Origin: Pseudomonas typographi
Lineage (GTDB): Bacteria; Pseudomonadota; Gammaproteobacteria; Pseudomonadales; Pseudomonadaceae
NCBI RefSeq assembly: GCF_014694385.1
Contig: NZ_JAAOCA010000032.1
Location: 1 to 64,000, forward strand
Direction: 5' to 3'
Length of the DNA: 64,000 bases
Of the stretch, positions 56,977-64,000 are shown in pieces. A program made the translations under genes and the position numbers. How positions within the stretch are numbered: position 1 is the stretch's first letter; each line of letters starts with the position of its first letter. Below the pieces are notes generated by a model. It was not told the origin of the DNA and ran no database searches. It worked only from the letters and a program-made list of their open reading frames with translations.

Positions 56977-59358
56977 TCAAGGCATGGCCACCGGTTGGGC
57001 CAGGGCCTGTCGCAGCTTCGCGGCCAGTTCGTCTTCGCGGTAGGGCTTTTGAACGATCAATTGCTGGCCATCGTCCAGCCCGCCCAATTCAGCATAGCCG
57101 GTAATGAATACCACCGGCAGCTCGGGCCTGCGCCGGTGTAACTCAGCAGCCAATTGGGCGCCATTCATGCCCGGCATGGCGTAGTCGGTGAGCACCAGGT
57201 CGATACCGTCGTGCAGGCGCATCAAGGCCTGTTCGCCGCCGTCTGCTTCGATCACGCAATAGCCCAACCCGAGCAAGGTCGAGGTGGTAATTCCGCGCAC
57301 ACTGGCGTCGTCGTCCACCAGCAACACTGTGTGCTGCGGGCCGGCCTGCGGCACTGCGGCCGCGATGGGCTCGGGCACGGCGTGCGGCGCTTGCGGCCCA
57401 CCCGGCAGGTACACCTTCACCGTAGTCCCCTGCCCCGGCACGGACTCGATCGCCACGCCGCCGCCGGATTGCTTGGCAAAACCGAACACCTGCGCCAGCC
57501 CCAACCCCGAACCTTTGCCCACCTCCTTGGTGGTGAAGAAAGGCTCGAACGCTTTGGCCAGTACAGACTCGCTCATGCCGCTGCCCGAATCTTGAATCGA
57601 CAGCACTACGTAGTTGCCTGGGTCTGGCGCTTCTGGCCGCTGCGCCGGTGTATCGATCACTTCATTGCGAGTGCTTAGGCGCAGCGCCCCGCCCTCAGGC
57701 ATGGCGTCGCGGGCATTGATGGCCAGGTTGAGGATGATCATTTCGGTCTGGGTCGGGTCAACCTGGGCGCTCCACAGCTGTGGCTCGGTGTCGGTCTCAA
57801 TCCAGATGCTGCCGCCCAGGGTACGCTGCAATAGGTCGAGCATGCCTTCAACGGTTTCGTTGAGGTTCACAGCGCTCGGTTGCAGACGCTGGCGGCGTGA
57901 GAACGCCAGCAATTGGCCGGTGAGCCGCGCACCGCGCTCACCTGCTTCAAGGATATTCTGCAAGCGGTTGGCAAAACGCCCGTAATTGCCCTTACTCAGA
58001 TCACGCAGCAAAAAGTTGGTGCTGCCCAAGATCACTGTCAGCAAGTTGTTGAAGTCGTGGGCCACACCCGCGGTGAGCTGCCCCACCGCCTCCAGGCGTT
58101 GCATTTGTTGCAGGGCGGCCTCGACTTGTTCGCGTTCGTCGATTTGCTCACGTAGCCGCTCATTGGTGGCCGCCAGGGTATCAAGCACTTCACGTTCGCT
58201 GGTGATGTCGCGCACCGCGGCGTAAAGCACCCCATCTTCCGGCACGATCGTCCACGACATCCAGCGATAACCGCCATCAGCATGGCGCAAGCGGTTGACC
58301 ACGCGGCTAGACACGTTGCCACCGGCCAAGCTGACAATTTCTCGGTCAGTGGCAGCTTGGTCTTCAGGGTGTACCAGGTCGGCCAGGCGCATGCTTGCCA
58401 ACTGCTGGCGCGTCCAACCAAGTGTGGCCTCCCAGGCCGGGTTCAGCGCCTCGGGCGTGGTGTCTGGTAGCATCACGGCCAACAATTCGCGGGACAGTTC
58501 CCATGTGCGGTCCCGTTCACGGGTGCGCTTTTGCACGCGGTCACTGAGCAGTTCGTTGAGGCGCTCCAAGGCTTCGGTGGCCTGCTTCTGTTCGGTAATG
58601 TCTTGCAGCACACCAGTAAAACGCACGCATTGGCCGTTTTCGAAGCTGGAGCGGCCGGTAGACTTGAACCAGCGCTCGGTACCACTGGGCAAGCGCACCC
58701 GGTAGTCGATTTGGTAGGCCGGCGCCCCTGCCAAGGCTTCTTCGACCCGGCGGCGCACACGGGCCAAGTCGTCGGGGTGCAGGGTGGAATAAAAAAATTC
58801 AAGGTTGACCTGGCCGTCTTCAGCCAGTTCGTGCATCGCCTTGCAGCGGGCGTCCCAGATCAGCTTTCCACTCAGCGGGTGCAGGTCCCAGGTGCCCATG
58901 CGCGCCGCCTCGATGGCAATGCGCGCCCGCGATTCAGCATCGTGCAGATCGCGCTCAGCACGGCGGCGCTGGCGGCGCTCTTCCACCTCCGCCAAGGCAC
59001 GCTTTACCGCTGCCGGCAGCAACGGCAAGCTCTGCTTGAGTACGTAATCGGTGGCGCCGCTGCGCATCATTTGCACGGCGTGCTCTTCGCCGAACACGCC
59101 AGAAATCACAATGAACGGCGTCAATGGCGCGGTTTCACGGGCAATCTGCAGCACCTGCTCACCTGAGGAACCGGGCAGTAGCACATCGCTCAGGATCAGG
59201 TCGAACGGATGCGCTTGCAACGTGCGCTTCACGTGCTCATGGTGGTGCAGCACCGTGGGCTGCACGTGCAGGCCCGCGCGCTCCAACGTCAACAGGGTCA
59301 GTTCGGCATCGCGGGTGCTGTCTTCTATCAACAGCAGTTTCAAGGGTGGCGAAGGCAT
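56977..59358 (-). CDS. Hybrid sensor histidine kinase/response regulator
   Basis: A 793-residue cytosolic protein with domain order REC (1-125, Asp58 in LILSDVLLPG), PAS (about 145-260), PAS (about 285-395), HisKA (GVAHDFNNLLTVILGS, near 435), HATPase (NLAINARDAMPEGG, GKGSGLGLAQV, about 540-655) and a second REC (VLTDYAMPGMNG, near 720). No membrane helix. Third gene of the bacteriophytochrome operon, so it may receive or integrate the red-light signal. Its ribosome site is weak, suggesting coupling to the upstream gene. Confidence 0.9.
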   Translation of the reverse strand: MPSPPLKLLLIEDSTRDAELTLLTLERAGLHVQPTVLHHHEHVKRTLQAHPFDLILSDVLLPGSSGEQVLQIARETAPLTPFIVISGVFGEEHAVQMMRSGATDYVLKQSLPLLPAAVKRALAEVEERRQRRRAERDLHDAESRARIAIEAARMGTWDLHPLSGKLIWDARCKAMHELAEDGQVNLEFFYSTLHPDDLARVRRRVEEALAGAPAYQIDYRVRLPSGTERWFKSTGRSSFENGQCVRFTGVLQDITEQKQATEALERLNELLSDRVQKRTRERDRTWELSRELLAVMLPDTTPEALNPAWEATLGWTRQQLASMRLADLVHPEDQAATDREIVSLAGGNVSSRVVNRLRHADGGYRWMSWTIVPEDGVLYAAVRDITSEREVLDTLAATNERLREQIDEREQVEAALQQMQRLEAVGQLTAGVAHDFNNLLTVILGSTNFLLRDLSKGNYGRFANRLQNILEAGERGARLTGQLLAFSRRQRLQPSAVNLNETVEGMLDLLQRTLGGSIWIETDTEPQLWSAQVDPTQTEMIILNLAINARDAMPEGGALRLSTRNEVIDTPAQRPEAPDPGNYVVLSIQDSGSGMSESVLAKAFEPFFTTKEVGKGSGLGLAQVFGFAKQSGGGVAIESVPGQGTTVKVYLPGGPQAPHAVPEPIAAAVPQAGPQHTVLLVDDDASVRGITTSTLLGLGYCVIEADGGEQALMRLHDGIDLVLTDYAMPGMNGAQLAAELHRRRPELPVVFITGYAELGGLDDGQQLIVQKPYREDELAAKLRQALAQPVAMP

Positions 59359-59396
59359 GGTTACGCTAACTCAATACGCAAAATGGCGGCCGGGCA

Positions 59397-59858
59397 TCAG
59401 GGCTTGGCGGGACGCTGAAGCCGTAAAGAACCTGGTGGTGGCTCGTTGAGCACCGCCCAGAACACCCCCAGGTCGGAAATCGCCGATACGAATGCCTTGA
59501 AATTGACCGGCTTGACGACATAGGCATTGACGCCCAACTGGTATGCCCGCTGCAGATCGGGCTCTTCTTTGGAGGAGGTCAGCATCACCACTGGCAGGCT
59601 GCTCAACTGCGCAGTTTCGCGCACGGCCTTGAGCACTTCCAAGCCATCGACCTTTGGCAATTTCAGGTCCAATAGCAATACCGCTGGGTGGCCCTCGACA
59701 CGCTGGGCATGTGCGCCGCGACGAAACAGATAATCCAGCGCCTCTGCGCCGTCACGCAACACGATCACCTCATTGGCCAGTTGGCTTCGCTCCAGGGCAA
59801 CGAGGGTTAATTCTAAATCCCGCGGGTTGTCTTCGACCAGAAGGATGGGTTTGAGCAT
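59397..59858 (-). CDS. Single-domain response regulator (Rcp1-like)
   Basis: A 153-residue receiver-only protein. Phospho-acceptor Asp64 is in LLLDLKLPKVDG; acidic pocket ED near residue 9; Thr in VVMLTSS and Lys in YVVKPVNF complete the active site. Insert and length match the Rcp1 type that partners phytochromes. GAGG precedes the ATG. It lies between the phytochrome (35-base gap) and the hybrid kinase (38-base gap). Confidence 0.92.
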   Translation of the reverse strand: MLKPILLVEDNPRDLELTLVALERSQLANEVIVLRDGAEALDYLFRRGAHAQRVEGHPAVLLLDLKLPKVDGLEVLKAVRETAQLSSLPVVMLTSSKEEPDLQRAYQLGVNAYVVKPVNFKAFVSAISDLGVFWAVLNEPPPGSLRLQRPAKP

Positions 59859-59893
59859 AGTGGCCTCTTGAGCACGAATGAGTTGACGCTGAT

Positions 59894-62137
59894 TCAGTCA
59901 CGTTTGGGCAACGCAAAGTAAAATGTTGCGCCTTCGCCAAGCACCCCTTCAGCCCAAACCCGCCCTTCATGGCGCTCGATAATGCGCCGTACACTGGCGA
60001 GGCCAATGCCGGTTCCCTCGAATTCCTCCATGCGGTGCAGGCGCTGGAATACGCCGAACAGCTTGCCCGCGTAGGCCATGTCGAAGCCTACGCCGTTGTC
60101 TTTGACATATACGATCACCTCGGCGCCCTGCTGTTGCGCGCCGATGCGGATCACCGCCGGTGCGCGGTCGCGCGTATATTTTATGGCGTTTGCCAGCAAG
60201 TTGCGCAACGCCAAATGAATGAACGCGGCATCCGCTATCACCCGGGGCAAGGGTTCGATTTGCCAGGCCACCTCGCGCCCCGCGTAATCGGGGGCCAATT
60301 CGCGGCGGGTGGCATCGACCAGGGCGCCTAAATCGACATCAGACAACCGCAACGCCGAACGGCCCATCTGCGAGAAGCTCAGCAGGTTATCGACCAGCGT
60401 ACCGGCAAAGCGCGCCGACTCGCCAATGTGCTCGAGAAAACGCAGCCCCCGCTCGGAGAGGTTACTGCGCTCGAAATCATTCAGCAGCTCGGCATAACCT
60501 ACGATGTGCCGCAACGGCGCGCGCAGGTCGTGGGACACGCTATAGGAAAACGCTTCCAATTCCTTGTTGGACTTTTTCAGGTCACGGGCCAATTGGGCCA
60601 CTTCCTCGGCTTTGCGCAACACGATGCCCAGCACCGCCATGCGCAGTTCCAAGGCGCCCTCGATGATCATCGGCTCCCACGCACGGCAATGGCCACTGAC
60701 GGTCTCTTGCCACTGCTCGAAGCTGCTGCGGGGGTTCAACACGGTGCCCCCGGCCCACTCTTTTTCAGGGCGCCCCGCCCAGGTTACGGTGCGCCGCTGT
60801 TCCACCCGGAACCACACCAAATAATGGTTATGCAGCTCTGAAATCGCCACGGCGAGCACGCCAGCGATGCTCTCGGCAAGCCTGGGTAGCTCAGGGATAT
60901 CACGGCCGACGTTATCGCTGTGGAATACCTGCTGCGTGCCCAGGCTACGTGAGCTCAGCCATAAGGCCAAGGCTTCGACCTGGTCGGTGCCCGGCGTGGT
61001 GCCGAACAGCTCGCAACTGGATTCAGAATACACCGCAGCACCCTGTGCACCGGCGAACCCTATCAAGGTATCCGGCAGTGCCTTCAGGCCTTCCGGCACG
61101 CTGTCGCGATCGGCCATCGCCGAGAGCATGCGCACGATACTCTGGCGCAGGCCCAGCAAGCGCTGGGTGTTGGCATCGGTTTCACGGGCTTCGATTTGCA
61201 ACGACAACACACTGCCGAGCAATTCGCAGGCCATCCGCGCTTGAAACCCGACTGCCCGTGGCGCCTGGTTATGGCATGACACCAGCCCCCACAAGCGCCC
61301 CCGCACCACGATCGACAATGACATCGACGCCAGGGTGCCCATGTTACGCATGTATTGCAGATGTACTGGCGATACGCTGCGTAACGCCGCATGGCTCATG
61401 TCCAACGGGCGCCCTGTAAGGGGGTTGAGCGGCGGCACCAAGGCCGACGGGCGGTAGTTGGCATCTTCGATCACGCGGATACGGTTGGCGACATACAGTT
61501 CGCGTGCCTGGGCCGGGATATCCGCCGCTGGGAACCACAGCCCCAGGAACGACGGGTAGCCCGGGTCCGCTTGCTCAGCCAATACCCAACCATTGCCATC
61601 GGTGTCGAAACGATAGGCCTTGACCCGGCCAAAACCGGTGATGCGTTTGATTTCCTGAACAGCCAGTTGGCAAAGCTCGGTGAGGTCGCCCATTTCCTGC
61701 GTTTGCCCAACGAATGTGCGCACGAAGGGGTACAGATGGCCATAGGCACCCGCGACATCGCTCGCGGGCTCGAACTCGGCGAATACCACGCCATCGTGGC
61801 TGTGGGCCATGACCGCGAAAGTGCGCTGGGCGGCGTAGCTAAAGCGAACGTCGCCCGCATGCACCGGGTGCTTATCGCCGTCGGCAAGCGCCGCCAACTG
61901 GCTCAGCAGCGAACCACCCTCGGCAAGCAAGCTACCCAGGGCCTGCCCCAGTACCTGCTGCGCGCCCACACCCAACCAATGGCTGAGGTTGTCACTGGCC
62001 TGCAGCACGGTGAACGTGCCAGGCTGCAGGACCAGCATGAACCCTTGCGGCTGGATGCTACCGGGGGTATGAATAGGCTCCTTGGCGCACTGCTCAATGG
62101 CAGCTGCCAAAACAGCGACCGATTCGCTCGATGTCAA
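59894..62137 (-). CDS. bphP: Bacteriophytochrome histidine kinase
   Basis: A 747-residue biliverdin photoreceptor: PAS, GAF, PHY, HisKA, HATPase. Chromophore Cys17 sits in EQCAKEPIHTPGSIQPQG; GAF has FPAADIPAQARELY (conserved Asp) and SPVHLQYMRNMG (conserved His). The PHY tongue has NPRSSFEQW. HisKA is YSVSHDLRAPLRHIVGY near 530, and the ATP lid EGTGIGLASV. I chose TTG 62137 because AAGGAG lies seven bases upstream; a TTG at 62152 overlaps that site. No heme oxygenase gene (bphO) is adjacent. Confidence 0.92.
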   Translation of the reverse strand: MTSSESVAVLAAAIEQCAKEPIHTPGSIQPQGFMLVLQPGTFTVLQASDNLSHWLGVGAQQVLGQALGSLLAEGGSLLSQLAALADGDKHPVHAGDVRFSYAAQRTFAVMAHSHDGVVFAEFEPASDVAGAYGHLYPFVRTFVGQTQEMGDLTELCQLAVQEIKRITGFGRVKAYRFDTDGNGWVLAEQADPGYPSFLGLWFPAADIPAQARELYVANRIRVIEDANYRPSALVPPLNPLTGRPLDMSHAALRSVSPVHLQYMRNMGTLASMSLSIVVRGRLWGLVSCHNQAPRAVGFQARMACELLGSVLSLQIEARETDANTQRLLGLRQSIVRMLSAMADRDSVPEGLKALPDTLIGFAGAQGAAVYSESSCELFGTTPGTDQVEALALWLSSRSLGTQQVFHSDNVGRDIPELPRLAESIAGVLAVAISELHNHYLVWFRVEQRRTVTWAGRPEKEWAGGTVLNPRSSFEQWQETVSGHCRAWEPMIIEGALELRMAVLGIVLRKAEEVAQLARDLKKSNKELEAFSYSVSHDLRAPLRHIVGYAELLNDFERSNLSERGLRFLEHIGESARFAGTLVDNLLSFSQMGRSALRLSDVDLGALVDATRRELAPDYAGREVAWQIEPLPRVIADAAFIHLALRNLLANAIKYTRDRAPAVIRIGAQQQGAEVIVYVKDNGVGFDMAYAGKLFGVFQRLHRMEEFEGTGIGLASVRRIIERHEGRVWAEGVLGEGATFYFALPKRD

Positions 62138-62780
62138 GTAAGGCTCCTTCAAACCGCTTTGCCGGAAGGCGGGGCGCGTACCCGTAATACCTTAACAGAG
62201 TTGTATTACGACGGTAGGCAGGCCAGGCAAAAAAGCGCTGCCTGCAGGTGGCCCAATGTGGCGCCCCCCGAAGTCCACATAAGCATTGGCGGGGGATACT
62301 GTTGCCGGGCGAGGCGCCCTGGTGGCTCGTAACAGGGCTATGGGCAGGCTCGGCAATATGGCCCGGGCAGCTAATGCATCATCAAAAATGGCACCGTCAA
62401 AGGGTCCGGCCACCCTTGAGATACCCACTAGGCACATGCCGGCAGCCATTCGGTCCATTCTGTGGCCAGCTGCGTTCGAAAACAGGGCGCGGCCGAGGCG
62501 ACTTTTGACTCACTATCGCGCCACCGGCGCCCGTGAAGCGGCCTCCCGTTAGCCAGCGGCACGCCAAATGCCGATGTTACCGCTACACTGTGGCACAGCC
62601 CGGCTTACCGGGTCGTGGTCAGTCGAGGCTCGCTTCATAGCTTGCGCCAACGCGCGCATTGATGACGCTGGCTGAACTGGTTTTTTCAGGAATGGCCTTG
62701 CGCCGATGCCCTGGCCGTAGATGTACTTGTACGACGACACAAGGTTAAGATGTTCGTGTACTTCATAGAGGAGCGCATAC
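62138..62780. other. Long intergenic region without supported gene
   Basis: About 640 bases upstream of bphP and of the 87-residue gene. Open frames occur on both strands (for example minus 62192-62458) but lack ribosome sites and coding look. A heme oxygenase gene, tmRNA and RNase P RNA were looked for and not seen. Promoters for both flanking genes must lie here. Confidence 0.5.
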
Positions 62781-63044
62781 ATGGAAGAGACGCGCCAGCA
62801 TCGCTCGCTACGGGCCGTGCCTAATGACCGCACATTGCACGACTGGAAAAACCATTGGATTCACGACGAGACCGCCATCTACTGCGCGCAGTGTTTGGCT
62901 TCGCAGTCGGTGCTCGATGCCCAGGCCCCGTTCGTACACCACCGGGGGTGCGGTTATGCCCACCCGCTGTTCGCCCATTACCCATGGCAGGACTTGGCCC
63001 GCATATTGCGCGCCGATATGCTCAAGGAACTGTCGCGGCCATAG
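62781..63044 (+). CDS. Small Cys/His-containing protein of unknown function
   Basis: An 87-residue protein with a strong GAGGAG site before the ATG. Cys and His residues (CAQC near residue 35, HHRGCGYAH near 53) could coordinate a metal. The C terminus is an amphipathic helix (WQDLARILRADMLKEL). No family recognised. Confidence 0.65.
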   Translation: MEETRQHRSLRAVPNDRTLHDWKNHWIHDETAIYCAQCLASQSVLDAQAPFVHHRGCGYAHPLFAHYPWQDLARILRADMLKELSRP

Positions 63045-63205
63045 GCCCGCCTTTTTATACAGCCAACGGCGCTGTACAACGGCTTGTATGGCTTTGGCGA
63101 CCGCTTATCGCGCGCCGCTTCGCCAGGTAAAACTCCGCTGCCTTGCCGCCCTCACAACAGTACCCGCATACCGCGGGGCAACGATGAAAGCGAGAGGAAG
63201 CGACC

Positions 63206-63385
63206 ATGGCTAGTACGCAAAAAAGCAGCAACCCCGGCAACTTCGCCAATGACCGTGCGAAGGCTTCGGCGGCCGGTAAAAAAGGCGGCCACAATTCAGG
63301 TGGCAATTTTGCCCGCGACACTTCCCGCGCGTCCGAGGCCGGCCGTAAAGGTGGCATGAACAGCCGCGGCAAGGCGAAATCCTGA
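63206..63385 (+). CDS. KGG-motif stress protein (YciG / Con-10 type)
   Basis: A 59-residue, highly hydrophilic protein: NPGNFANDRAKASAAGKKGG followed by GGNFARDTSRASEAGRKGGM, two copies of the stress-induced acidophilic repeat. Family members such as YciG are general stress proteins, often RpoS-dependent. GAGAGGAAG precedes the ATG at 63206. No signal peptide; likely intrinsically disordered. Confidence 0.85.
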   Translation: MASTQKSSNPGNFANDRAKASAAGKKGGHNSGGNFARDTSRASEAGRKGGMNSRGKAKS

Positions 63386-63512
63386 ATAGGCGCCAGCCCG
63401 GCACGCTTGTGTGCGTTAGCCGGGCCTGACCTCGCTAAGCTTCCCTCAGTGGGTGCCGATAGCTTTACCGTACGCCGGCCCATTGGTCGGCCCGTTACCG
63501 AAGCGGCGGAGC

Positions 63513-63764
63513 ATGAGCGTGGACGATATCTTCTTATTGGTTGAGCATAGCCGGGACATGAGCGAGGTCCAAGTATTAGGCTGGTTCGCCACTGAACGCC
63601 AGGCCCGTGAAACGGCCGACGCGCTGGAGTGGCGCGCCCGGTGTAACGCGCCGAAGGCCGGTGAGGCGGGCCCCGGTGGCGCCGCGGCGTACCGGCGCTA
63701 TTCGGTCAAGGGCATCAGCCGCTTCCACCCTGCAGCACTGAGCAGTTCAACCACCGTACATTGA
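63513..63764 (+). CDS. Small protein of unknown function
   Basis: An 83-residue protein: MSVDDIFLLVEHSRDMSEVQ at the start, then a probable helix (ATERQARETADALEWRARC) and a polar tail. I chose ATG 63513, with GGAG close upstream; the longer frame lies in a region without coding look. No family recognised. Confidence 0.5.
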   Translation: MSVDDIFLLVEHSRDMSEVQVLGWFATERQARETADALEWRARCNAPKAGEAGPGGAAAYRRYSVKGISRFHPAALSSSTTVH

Positions 63765-64000
63765 AATGGCCACACGGCGCGGCGTCACCTTGAGTATGCG
63801 CCGGGCCTGGTGCGGTGGATGCCAACCGTTCTACCTGCCGCAGTTAAGCCCTGGCCGATACCGGTCGGGCCTTCTTGACGTTCGTACCTTCATTCATGTT
63901 CATCCGCTGCAAAGCCTAAGGCGCGGGAATAACCTCCTTAAAAATTTTTAACCGCACACTGATGTTGTTGAACAGTGGCCGGTTAAACTACTGCGAAAGG

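Noticed and set aside
62192..62458. 88-residue minus-strand open frame upstream of bphP
   Set aside because: No ribosome site and no protein-like pattern; considered and dismissed as a missing heme oxygenase fragment.
63766..63951. 61-residue plus-strand open frame at the window end
   Set aside because: Starts next to the previous stop but lacks a ribosome site and coding look; the end of the window has too little context.

Overview
The window looks like chromosomal DNA of a fluorescent-type Pseudomonas (P. putida / P. fluorescens lineage). Supporting this are the high-GC coding bias, the typical Pseudomonas rRNA leader, the glgA-treZ-malQ-treY-DUF2934-glgX order, the fused Mrp(Pha) AB antiporter, a gnd-linked second zwf, and a DUF6543-type giant toxin-like protein. 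Nearly all of it is dense, intact, ordinary housekeeping and accessory metabolism. I see no prophage, integrase, intact insertion sequence, CRISPR array or tRNA gene.

Layout. 1-430: leader and three tandem promoters of an rRNA operon that runs leftward out of the window. 0.45-5.95 kb: RhtA-like exporter, two small lipoproteins, aminopeptidase P, and a DUF3182 + alpha/beta hydrolase pair preceded by a short leader-like ORF. 6.2-12.2 kb: seven-function Mrp/Pha cation/proton antiporter operon (six genes, A and B fused), convergent with an orphan betaine-type binding protein. 13.3-15.3 kb: small conserved proteins and the zinc-independent DksA2. 15.6-19.9 kb: ferrous iron uptake operon efeU-efeO-efeB-efeM behind a Fur-like palindrome. 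20-22.7 kb: SDR, NudC and a dienoyl-CoA-isomerase-like crotonase.

22.8-28.0 kb: leftward operon gnd-zwf-HAD phosphatase-GH15 (pentose phosphate plus glucan enzymes). 28.3-33.2 kb: a 60-residue coiled-coil protein and a convergent 1548-residue dermonecrotic-toxin-like protein. 33.5-44.5 kb: glycogen/trehalose operon glgA-treZ-malQ-treY-DUF2934-glgX. 44.6-50.4 kb: a four-carbon acid-sugar locus, with DeoR regulator, GntP permease and SAF-domain dehydrogenase divergent from an OtnK-type kinase and OtnC-type decarboxylase. 50.6-52.3 kb: a chemoreceptor gene interrupted by an amber codon. 52.4-56.2 kb: the three-subunit membrane gluconate 2-dehydrogenase, whose cytochrome c gene ends at an ochre codon 30 sense codons before the reading frame really closes. 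56.3-56.6 kb: a strongly palindromic intergenic element. 56.6-62.1 kb: a bacteriophytochrome, single-domain response regulator and hybrid histidine kinase operon. 62.8-63.8 kb: small stress-type proteins, including a KGG-motif protein.

How it fits together. Much of the window serves carbon and energy storage and stress: sugar-acid oxidation in the periplasm, NADPH generation by Zwf/Gnd, glycogen-to-trehalose conversion, Na+/H+ and betaine osmotic functions, iron supply and red-light sensing. The observations I rate highest are two nonsense codons 5 kb apart (chemoreceptor and gluconate dehydrogenase cytochrome), the non-canonical acid-sugar locus with helically phased repeats in its divergent promoter, the asymmetric loss of a putative iron motif in EfeO but not EfeM, the DUF2934 protein with a histone-H1-like tail, and the hairpin element at 56.4 kb.
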